Origin: Amyelois transitella
Taxonomy: Eukaryota; Arthropoda; Insecta; Lepidoptera; Pyralidae
Length of the DNA stretch: 64,000 nucleotides
Direction of reading: 5' to 3'
NCBI RefSeq assembly: GCF_032362555.1
Contig: NC_083512.1
Coordinates: forward strand, 8,854,001-8,918,000
Shown: positions 21,801 through 33,800 of the stretch, one piece after another
How positions within the stretch are numbered: the first letter of the stretch is position 1
Layout of the letters: the number at the start of each line of letters is the position of its first letter
The notes under the pieces: generated by a model
The model's database searches: none
What the model saw: the letters and a program-made list of their open reading frames with translations, nothing else
Told to the model about the DNA's origin: nothing
Program-made: the position numbers and the translations under genes

Positions 21801-24800
21801 AGCAACTTGTTGTAATGAAATTTTTACAGAGTGAACTACGTCTAGTAGGTAACATGTAATAACTTCTGGTCACTTGACTAATAAAATCGTCAAACAAAAG
21901 TTAGCATTATAAAACAAGGTACTCTTCTATTTCCATAACGGTAACGCCTAAAATAACAAGCAAGCTCGACATTGAGGTAAAACTTTCAGCAAAGTATTCC
22001 ATCAATATTATTGTAATAAACTACAGATAATATTTGTCTATAGGTTTTAGAATTTATTAGTTTATGAACAGTATAGGTATTTGAATATCAAAGACTAAAA
22101 TTAACATAAAAAAAGAATAACAGCTGACGATATCCGAATAACTAAAACATAAAAACGTTTTCAATTGAGAAATAGGTCTTTTCACCTATTATGTTAATTG
22201 CACAGTAGTTAATACAACAAAACAACGCTGTTATCTTTATCACATTGTGGTACCAACAGCAGCTAACAGAGCTGAGAATGCAACGTAGTCCAACTTAGTC
22301 AAACAAAGGGCTGCGCGGCGGCGATACGACTATAAATCTGCCGCAGTCTGCCGCTATTGTGTGCTAGCTCTAATTAATTCCTTCAACCTGCCTCTAAATC
22401 ATACCACAGATGACAGAAGGATGCACAAGCTGTTACTGCTGTTATGGTCAAGGTTTAATTTTATCAAATTATGTCGTCGGTTGTAAATTTGGTCAGTATA
22501 CGACAGCGCCTACGACTCAGACGCGTGAAGTGGGACATAATATTTATTAATTAATCATCTTAGCCTATAAATGCCTATAATACAATGGTAACAGTCGATG
22601 ATAAATCATGGTTTGAATTTAAGTTTCTAATCGATGAAAAGCTAAAGCAAAATTCACGGCCTGAAAATTTTGGCATTTCGGATGCCAAATCTAAAAATAA
22701 TTTCCTAATTTTAAAATACACAATACTTGTTTCCGCCTTTTCTATATGGATTAATTATGGAATTTGTGTTCTATCACGTACCTACTCAAAAACTCTAACC
22801 ACTTATGAAATATGTCACATGGAACTAATACAAATTACCTATAAACGGCTGAATGAACGATCAATACAGTTTAGTGGAAAAATAACAGATGAGTCGTATA
22901 ACACATGGGTGGGCAGGAAAAACAAAGGTTTTATCTCGTGCTATCAATCAGCCGTGCCAATAACATAAATCTCGAGGCTGTCCCGAAAGATTTCATCCCT
23001 TTTGGAGGGCTGCCCGTCATAGCACACTGATGTTATAATAAATTGGTTCGCACCCGACCACTTCTAAATTCGTCTAAAGGTCTAAAACAAGGCAAGATGA
23101 TTATTTTACGGTGAATAAGTACGCGAGATCGCACTATTTCTGGAATGTTGTAGGTTGTAGGCAAGAGTCGTGTGTACTTGCCGACTCAGACGTTATCTTG
23201 TTCAAGTGGCCGACAGAATAAACCTTAATTTGAGCTACTATACCTAATAAAAAAGTAAGTATGTGCCAAGCTTATTATTAAAAAAATGTCGGCTCTTGCC
23301 GAATTAGAAAAATATTTTGGATATGATTAATAATTGAATAGACATGAAGCGGATATAGAGTATTAACAGACAATTAAATCAATTCGCACTGTGTATTTTA
23401 TAACACCAGGTCTTAACATTTTTTCTGACGCTCAGATTGAATGGTCCCCATTCCTGTTCAATATCATGCAAATTAAATGCCGGTGCATATATACCGAGCA
23501 GGTTTATACGACACTCAATATGGTAGGGTGAGTATTTCTATGTCAATAGACATGTTTAAACTACGAAGTATTATCCAGCACTTCACCTTCCATTCATGAA
23601 AATGGAATCTTTAACATACATACGATCACATCTAGTATAACCTTTACGGGTTAGACAGAGGCAACAGTCTCGAAAATACTGAAAAGCTACGTTCAGCGTA
23701 TGGCTTTATTATGGAATTGAGATTCATCAATTCCCATCAAAAAGCCATATCAGAGATAGTGAATATTTTATAATGTTCTTTATAATAGTAAAATATGTTT
23801 TAGTGTTTGTCGTACCTTTCTCTCTCTTATCATGACGATTAAAATCTATTTGTAGATACACTTAAAAATTTCGGATCGGCTCGAGACAAAACTTAATCGA
23901 TATTGTATTTAAGTAAGTTCTAATAAAGGAATTGTTTAGTTAGTTTTTACGATATGCTGTTTGTCTTACATCAACCTTTCACGATTTGTTAGTGACCTTT
24001 AGTCGCTTCCTTGGACATCTAGAGTGATATATGAAATATACATGAAAAATATGTTTTTGCCAATTATTTATCTATAACAAAGATAAGTACGAACGTACGA
24101 GTATATGTGTTGTTGAGGAGTTGAAGACTTGTTGCAAAACAAAAGCAGCAAGCTATTTATGAAAGAGGCTCCACACACCGAGGCTCTTTGTCATTTGGGT
24201 CACGAAGATCAAGAAAAGCCATCAAATAATGTCACGAATGGGACTAAGCTCTTTGTCTTAGTTGTTACCCGTAATGAGACGAACATGGAAGTGATTGTTT
24301 ATTCGGGAAACGAACACATTGGGAAATTTGACTTTATTTGGGCTATCCATTCATCTAAGTACTGATATTTAATTAATTTGAGAGAGAACTTTACTTTTGT
24401 TATCAAATGTAGTAATTTTGATAGTTTTATAATAAGCATGTTATTCTCAATAGGAGACCTGGTAAGCCAATATACTTCTAATTATAGGTATTTTGCTTGT
24501 CTGTCCTGTATTGATTTACTGGCATTTTTACCGAACTAACACAAATCTCTTGTATCTGAAATGTGCATAGTTAAAAAATTTGCATATTCAAATGTTTTAT
24601 ACCCGAGCATCGGCTATAAAATTAACAGAGAACCATAAAGGGCGGTCATAAAACGTGCTCGGGCGACATTGAAAATGTTGCGTAAACATTTCCAAGACAC
24701 ATGGTTCCTTTCACAGGACCTTTTCAAAGGTGTCACGTAGCGTTGCGCGACTGGCCTCATACTGAAGCCTTTTAGTAAATTGAAGCGACATTTTGATTCA

Positions 24801-27800
24801 GCCATCCGAGGCTTCGGTTCCCAAGCACGTGGATTGACAACGCGTCCCGAATCGATTCGACGTCGCTTCGCTATTATTACACCTACTAGATACCTAAAAT
24901 ACCTATACAAAAGGATAATTCTACGAGTACTTAAATCTGAGAAGTAACTGTAAGGTACCTGTAACTTACATATTATATACAAATACCTTACTGACTGCAT
25001 CATTGATCTCTAGAAAATGCGTATTAAAAAAAAAACCATTCTACATGAAATAAGACAATATTTCTTATCGATAACTTAGCCGTTAATCATAAAATCTTCT
25101 CGGCTGATAGGAGTACATACTTCAGTGAAAGTTGTTATATTAATATCAGAAACAGACTTCGATTTCATTTATTTGTAATCTGCGAGAGTGCATCCCAACC
25201 TTTATAAAATATCGTCTTGTATAAAGTTATGTCTGCATTCAGCGTCATCGATATTTTCGGGAATCATGTCACCCAATCTCTTATTGTTCTCGAAGTGAGT
25301 TCGTCTATCTTACTACAAAACCTCGCATGGCATTCACAGAAATTGAGCCCGACAGTAGTTGAACACATAGCAACAATCAGAACTTCAGACCTCAATAACG
25401 CTAATATGCCATTGTATTATAAAGTTCAGAATAATTGGCAATTATTCTCTTATAGGTATTTGTCATTTATGATTTGGATGGAGGATTGTAACTTAAACGA
25501 GGCTCTATTGTGTTCCCTACTTTAAGGTCCTTGTTTAAAAGCAGATATACAAATTATGCAAGATTATGCTGCAAAGTCCGCTAATTGTCTTCTGTATCTG
25601 AAATAAGTAGGCTAATTTAAATTTCGTCTGTAATCCGCGAGTCGTATTGATCTCGCTCCAATTTGGTCAAAATACGGGCGGCTGATGTTTGTCATCGGCA
25701 AAACGAGAACGAGGCTTAACCGGGACATTGATGGATGTACAGCAGCTGCCTCGGACAGACCTTAATAACGTTACCGATCTGTTTAAAACCGAAAACTTGT
25801 GAAATCTTACGCGGGAGTGACGCCGGCTTTTCGGGATCCGTCTCTTTGTTATGCGATTGTTGGAAATTCTTCAGGAAGTTTTGATAAGCATACTAAGAAT
25901 TATTCAAAACTTTTCAGCCTCTTCTCACTTCTTTGTTTAAACAATCAAACTCAGTCCGCGATAATATTATTGTTGTTACTTAAGTGTTATTGTTATTTTG
26001 CTTAATGGAAGATATCCTGAACACAAGTAATTGTATTATTCGTACACGAATATTATACCTACTACAAATGTTATACATATTAATAAATGTACAACAACTG
26101 TTTTCTTCTCGTCAGAGAAAGGTTCGCAAAAAAATACGTTTTGCGACAGTCTGCAATCTGTCGCTATTTCTTTTATACCTGAAATCTAAACAATATTCGG
26201 ATTTTTGTATCTTTTATCATTTTAACTGCAATCAGTTTCCTGCAAAAACCTTAAATATGAAACAATTCATAACAAATGCTAATTTATTACAAAGTTAAGG
26301 CAAAACTAAATTACTCACACTACATCATCCGCTCGGTTGACTGGTCAAACCCTCTGCCGTTTAGGTACACGTTTCATAATAAAGTTATACAACTCATTAG
26401 TTATATAATATGTTTTAATTTTTGATAGACGTGGTTACAGGCACTTAATAATAAAGTAAGTGCGAGCTGCTTCTCTACTAAAACAATCAAGAGAAAGGCT
26501 AATATTCTCTAGCAGCCTACACTTTCTGAAATTCCATAGTTCAGTCTCGAAAGACTGTTGATTTTGTTTATGCCGTAGGGGATAAAGACATCGCAGTCTG
26601 AGTGGTCTGAAAACTGAGAACGTCGCAAACCGGACAAACTGGAAAGATACTTACTTGTAGGAAAGCGGACCCCAGGCTCCGAAGCACTATGGTGGGGGGT
26701 GTAACTGAGAAAGCGCAAAGATAAGAAAGAGAAAAACACGTGACACAAGTAGTAAGTACAACCAACCTGATAGCAGATAAGCGCCATGCGTCCATCATGA
26801 GACCAGGAGAAGTGGGTGACGGGCGTGCTCCTGTCGTTGATCAGCTCTATGCTCCAGCGACCCTCGTACTTGATCCACACGAAGATGACCCCCGAACTGT
26901 CGCACGACGCCAACTTCTGGTATGGCTCGTTCCATTTCACCAGTATGACCTGATTTTTAAAGAACATTTAGGTTAGAAGACCTTACGATACCTGCGATAT
27001 AATTATCGTCCTTGTTTATATTTGCTTTGACTCATTAAAATTTATCAAGGTCTTGATCCTTTCAAAGCAGATGCCACCTTTATTAAAGCAATTTGGTATG
27101 ACAATTTTTGTTAAATCCAATCATAAGTATCCCATGGTAACCACCCATGTAAGTAATTTTTTTTATAAAGATGTGAACTCAGACTTCTTAAGTAGTACGA
27201 CCACTACGTGTAAGTACAAATAATATGATCGATATCAAGTAAATAATATTTAATTGGTCGCAAAAGCAATCTATACTACGCTCCCTGATGTCAGATCCTA
27301 AAACGTCTAATAAATAATCACCAAACAATAACTAAAATTATTTTTTGTAAAGTTGGGATTCTTCTATGAGGTTGGGAGTACTAGCAATGAAACGAGGCGA
27401 ATGCTGAATGAATACTGGTTTATTAGACAATAAGATGAGTAATATATAACATACATTTGACATACACTTACATACTATATCAGAATTTACCATTGATTTC
27501 TCAAAATTTAAAATTTGATAATTTTCTACGCTTTCCAATTTTAGATTAAGTGTCTCTAATGTTAACTCGGATTCGGTAGTATTGAGAATGCGAACTGGAA
27601 TTTTCCCGTTTAATGGTTTAACCAATGCGCTAGCTATGAAAACTCCTTCCGTCAGCTCCGATGCGCAAATAACCGACTGTTCCGTTATTGTTGTATTAAC
27701 TAAATGTAGAGATTCAGACCTAGCTGGAATTGTAATATTTTTACTTTCAATAGTTAATGGTAAGGAAATCTTGACGTTATTATTCCATAATAATAAAGTT

Positions 27801-30800
27801 TTATTCTGCAAGTTTAAAATTGACTTATATTTATTCAGAAAGTCTTGACCAATTATTCCACTAGTCTTACAAGGTAAGGAATGAAAAACAAAAAACTTAT
27901 GTTTCAGAATCTGATTCCAGAGTACAAATTTAGATAAACATATCCGATAGCATGGACTTTGCCACCCAAACCGTTGACTTCTATGTTCTCAATATGGAGT
28001 GGAATATTATGTTCATGAACATGTTTATATTTTATGGCTGAAATTGATGCACCCGTATCGATTAACCATGTGTAGGTATAGTTGCTTATAGATTTTAATG
28101 TTATGTTACATAGACCATTACATGATAAAATTGCGTTATTCACGAAAAAACTGATCTAAATTTTCATTTTCATTATCCTGCGTTTCTGTGAATGCATTGA
28201 CATGTGCGCATTCCCTCTGACTTCTATGATTATTGAAGTTAGGCTTACCTCTGCCTCTATTGTTCGTACTGGCCGTACCACGCATGAAAGACTGCTGGGC
28301 CTGTCCTCTCCAACCTCGTCTTGCAGTCTGATGCTGGCCACGGTAAACAGCCCGTCCGCGACCTACTGCACCGTATGTTCCTCTATAACCTGTATACATA
28401 GACCTACCTCGGTAAGACTGGCCTCTATAACCTCTGGGTTTGTAGTTATAATATCCCCTTTGATTGTGGTGATTTATGTTGAATATCTCACCTGAAGTTG
28501 ATGGAGCCGTAGTATCCTCATCCACTGCGGCCTGAACTGCATCTTTAAGTGACTCGTAGTTTCTCGCTGTTATCACTGTGCTGAGCCTACGATTTCTCAA
28601 TCCGTCGGCGAAGCATTTAATGGCATATTTTTCGTTAATCGGTTTCAAAATCTTGTAATCTTCGTTTTTTCCTCCAGATTGAGTTATCGTAAGATCGACA
28701 AACATATCTGTTATTTCTTTCCCGTAGTCATTAATTGTTAAATTATTTTGGCGAAAATTTTGCAATTTACGTTGGATTGCTGCGCAAGATTTTCTAGGCA
28801 AGAGATGTAATTTCATATCACTTATCAGTTCTTCAATATTATTGTAATTGGGTGATAATTTAAGTTTCGCGGCCTGTGAAAGCCTACTCTTTAGGACAAA
28901 TCTCATTAATTTATTTTTTGACTCTAAATCTAATTCTGCCTGATAGTATTCGATACCGTCAATTAATTGTTTAATATTTGTTTCGTCATCTGAAGAAACT
29001 GGCAATAAACTTAATGCTACTTTCAATTCAAATTTCGCCATGTTTGTCTCTTTATTCGAACACCCTTGACACAAATCTAGTATTTTTTCATATAATTTAA
29101 TAAAATTTTCTTTAGTTTTTTCAATTAATACACTTTCTTCTAATGTTATTTCTTTAAGCTCGCATATAATTCCCACAACTTCGTTAAATTTTTGTACTAA
29201 TTCATCTGCCTCGTTTAATTTCTTAACAACAGTATTTCCTACTCTTTTACTTGGGCCTATTTTTACTAAATATGTTTTTATTTCTACTAAACTGTTGTAT
29301 AATGAAATCAACTCTTGCGCCATAACATAATTAGACATGGAAAATATTCAGAATTAAAAATAAAATTCTTAGTAAGTACATACCAGCCATCGATGTTTTT
29401 ATATTACCGCTAGACCACTTAACTATCTTGCTAAAGTTCACTATTTGAGTTCAAAAGCTTTTCTTGCTCACTTCTTAAGGGATAACCGCAGTAAAGAGAG
29501 ATCTACATAGTCTAAGGCCACAGGGGGGGGGTATAACACATCACTTAACTTTACGCTCACTCACTATTATTTATTTTAGAACACTTTCTATTAACACTGT
29601 AGAAATATAGATACGTCGGCGCTCGTATTACTTAATTCCATAGGCTCATATATTCTTTGATCATTTATGTAATTCTCTTTAATATAATATATTTTAGTAA
29701 ACAATTTCAAACGTCTCCCTCTTTGTCTTCTCTTCGTCGACGCATAAGAAACGATCTACGCATGGCCTGTCTGGTTATTTCATTAGTAATCCATTTTTTG
29801 TGACATCTTTTATAAATTCTATACATTCCATACGTCAGGGCCACTGCTATCATAGTCGATAAAGCAATCAGAATTATATTCGTGGTGCTCACGTGAAACT
29901 TCAGCTGCTCTATATTAGCATTGTTGGTTCCTCCTGCAGCGTTCTGGGCCAAAACTATCTCCTCCTTGGTGTTTGTGGATCCCATATTTTATTATTAGTT
30001 GATAATTTGCACTGATTACGCCACTGAATGTAATAATGTACTGCCATTTCAACGAAAGAAAGATCAAGTTCGTATATCGTGACCGAGTCTATATATGGTT
30101 AAGGAATTTATAAACACTAACGCGCGGGAGGCTGGCTAGGGTCGCCATATGAGGTTGGGAGTACTAGCAATGAAACGAGGCGAATGCTGAATGAATACTG
30201 GTTTATTAGACAATAAGATGAGTAATATATAACATACATTTGACATACACTTACATACTATAGCCACGGATATAGCTACACTACACTTCTTTTAGGCGAT
30301 GGGCTAGCAACCCGTCACTATTTGAATCTCAATTCTATCATTAAGCCAAACAGCTGAACGTGGCCTATCAGTCTTTTCAAGACTGTTGGCTCTATCTACC
30401 CCGAAAGGGATAAAGACGTGATCATATGTATGTATGTATAACAAAAATTATAAAAACCTTAATTAAAACCATAAAAAGTAAACGAGGAAAATCTGAAATT
30501 GCGAAAAAGATGAAATGATATAAATTGCTTTCATTATTCCCATGGAATTACCATAACAAATGTAAGTACGTGAGCATATTACCCGGCGCACGATTCTCTA
30601 CTGACTGTTAACATTCCGATGTCTCCGGGGCAAGTTACGAGTTCACCCAGTTAAGCAAAACAGCCGGGATGTGATGGCATCCGTTATTACATTCAATCTC
30701 TCTCTAATTTTTGTTCTTTAACACTCGTCCCCTGATAGGCTTCGGTATGCGGATCATTTTTTCAAAAAGTCTTAGCACTATATATAAAATAATTGTTTTA

Positions 30801-33800
30801 TATATAGTGCTAAGACTTTTTATAGACATACAAATATTTACATCCCGGCACCAATAGAAAAAAGAATAAGATCACTCCATCTTTTTCCCATGGATGTCGT
30901 AAAAGGCGACTAATACTTATAAACTTGGAATTCTTCATTTAGGTAACGGGCTAGAAACCTGTCACTGTATGAATCTTGAACATTTGTACACAGATAAAGG
31001 AAGAATTTAAATTGTGTAATACGGATTATGTTTAACTTGACCCTGTTTTATCAAAGTATAACAAAGATATTTCGGTACTTATGTAAATAGGTACACAAAC
31101 CAGAAAACATAAACCACCTTTTGTCGCAGTCGGATAATGAGCTCTTACCGGCTGACAAGGCAACTATTTATGGCCAGTCTTAACTTAAAGGGAGACAAAG
31201 TTGCCTTCCCGTGTTGCTAAGTTGCAGACGTTACGGGATTTAAGTGGCAACTCTTAAGGCAATAAATAAAGTAATGAACTAGCCTAGAAAGGATTCATCT
31301 CAATTTTTCAACTAGCAATTGGTATTTTTGTAGCTGAACGTGGCCATTCAATCTTTTCAAGACTGTTGGCTCTGTCTACCCCGCAAGGGTTATAGACGTG
31401 ACCATATGTATGTATGTAGGTATTTAAATTTTCAATTGACGATATTACAATTACAATTAAACTGAATTTGTTATTTAGCTTCTTTACTTTCTTTGATTCA
31501 CAATACCTAGACTTAAGAGTTGTGATATATGTAGGTACGTGAATAAAAAAGGCATTTTTTTAAAATGTAAGACGTAGTCGAATATTTGCTAAACGTTGGC
31601 AAATCACTTGTACACAGTATTGGACGATAGATTAGGTTTCCATGAATAAAATTACCCAGATAATGAAGTATCGTGTACAATATTCCATAAATGCCTTTGT
31701 ACGCAACCTCTAAAATGAGTTAGTTATCTGAAGCGGAATATAATCATACTCGTATTCCCTAAGGAGGGTGGATACTAGGCAAAGTTGAAAACGAAAACCA
31801 ATTTATAACGACACGGTCCTTGGAAACACTATTTACCTTCTCGTATCCAGCCAGACTAATTAATTAATATTACATACATACATATAATCACGTCTATATC
31901 CCGTGCGGGGTAAACAGAGCCAACAGTCTTGAAAAGACTGATATGCCACGTACAGCTGTTTGGCTTAATGATAGAATTGAAATAAAAATAGTGACAGGTT
32001 GCTAGCCCATCGCCTAAAAGAAGAATCCCAAAATCAAGCCTGTCCCTTAGTCACCTTTTACGACATCCATGGATAAGAGATGGAGTGAGAAAATTTTCTT
32101 TTCTTTTTATTGGTGCCAGGAACTACACAGAAATTAATTATAATAATTATCATACAAATATTATTAACACACAAGTTTGTAATTTCGTCACGCAAAAACT
32201 ATGAATGGATTTGGATGAAACTTGTCAGTAATAATGTCCAACATCAGAATAAATCATAACTACAAAACATTTGTAAGGTAATCGTGGGTGGAAACAAGGA
32301 CAATTATCCAGTTTGATAATAATAAATTTTATTACAGCTGAAATCTTACTTGAAAAAGGGTGGTATAATTAATACGCATATGCTTAATAAAGTATGCTAT
32401 GCAAATATCTCCTTCCTCCTGGCGATAATCTCAATCACATTCTCACCTTTCAGGAGAGGAGCCCGGGGTGCGCCTCAACGGCCATGATACTGGATTGGGT
32501 GAGTCAGGATTTACACGAAGAGACTTCCATCTGACCTCCGCAACCTTTGTAGGGGAACCTAACTCATATGGAATCAAATAGTCTAAAAATATTATTATTT
32601 TCTTGCCGATGTTTAAGTATTTAAATACGAATTCCTGCTCGTCCCTTCAAATAATAAAATTCAAGAGACGAGCTCAAGGTGAGTTTTACATTTAATTACG
32701 TCATATAAAGGCGAGGGCGGTGAAAGGGGAAGGCTTTTAATTTTTCTTCCTCTATAAATTAAAGAATACTTTGTCCGTCGAGAATGTACATTAACGATGT
32801 AACGACTTGTTAGTAATTATCTAGTTATTTCCATATAAATCTGAATAATACGTAAACTAGCTGTTTTAATAATATTATTTGTCCCGAAAATCACGTTTGG
32901 GTGTACAGTTGTAAGTATGTGTATTCTGTTTGTATCCGGAAAAAGCTATGATAGCCTGTTCTTACAAATATTATTAATATGAAAGTGTGTTTGTTTTTCC
33001 ATCTTTCATGTCAAAACCGCTGAACCGATCTCCATGAAGTTTGCGCACATATAGAGTACGGAGAAGGACGTATAGTTGTTTTCATGCGGGCTTAAGCTAT
33101 AAAAATATATAATAAATAAAAATTAAACGTTGCATTTAATAACGAAAGATAGTATCCCGTTGTTTTGCTTACAGTCTCAAAATTCAAAAGTGATACCAGT
33201 AACAAAATAATTTAATGAAACAAGTTCACAATCAAGATACGAGTCCTTTGAAGAAGCTAATGATAAACAATAAAACCTCTCTAAAAGTTGGAAGGTCATA
33301 AGAACAAGAAAGTCTGCGAGTGTTTTTCACCGTTGGATATTACACTGTAACAAACGCACAAAGTTTGTTCATTTGCGACTTTGGTGCTTGTTTCTTGAGA
33401 AACAAACGCCAACATTGTTGATATGAGATTTGCGAACCCTCACAATTTAGACTATAAACCATTAACTTTGGTAAGTAACAGGGGTCCATACCACACATGA
33501 TTTACTGAAACTAAGAACTTCCGGGACCTTCATAACTAATACATTAATTGATAAGTGATCCATTAATGTGCATAATCCTTATTGAAATTGAATTGCCTAC
33601 TAGTTCGTTGAAAATTTAAACAATAGTTTACAGGAGAACTAATTCTTTATTATTTAAATTGTGGAATATTGCAGAATCAACTTCACTCTCCTCTCCGCAG
33701 GGTCCGCTTTTCGACATTTTTTTTCCACTTTCCACACATAATTTTGGAATCACAGCCGCAAATGGTTGTATCATTAAACTCAAAAACTGGTTTTCTATTA

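Larger units (their letters stand above)
27366..30285 (-). mobile_element. LTR retrotransposon (Ty3-like), deletion derivative
   Basis: On the minus strand: 5' LTR (30285 to 30150), a primer-site-like TGGCGACC at about 30146, a small membrane-protein frame, Gag, protease, then an abrupt junction at 27479/27480 into a 3' LTR lacking its first 23 or so bases. Reverse transcriptase, RNase H and integrase are gone. A 5-bp target duplication CTTCT flanks the element (27361-27365 and 30286-30290). Removing it rejoins a family A repeat running the other way, so it inserted into an older repeat. It lies in TULP4 intron 2, in the same orientation as the gene. Confidence 0.88.

Noticed and set aside
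22585..22968. 127-codon plus-strand gene in TULP4 intron 3
   Set aside because: No recognisable domain, AT-driven composition, no splice partners or promoter. Most likely chance.
24129..25525. Plus-strand small genes at 24129-24365 and 25217-25525
   Set aside because: No similarity to anything I know and no supporting signals.
27338..27811. Single 157-codon protein
   Set aside because: Its C-terminal part is LTR sequence joined to a protease/pol remnant by a deletion.
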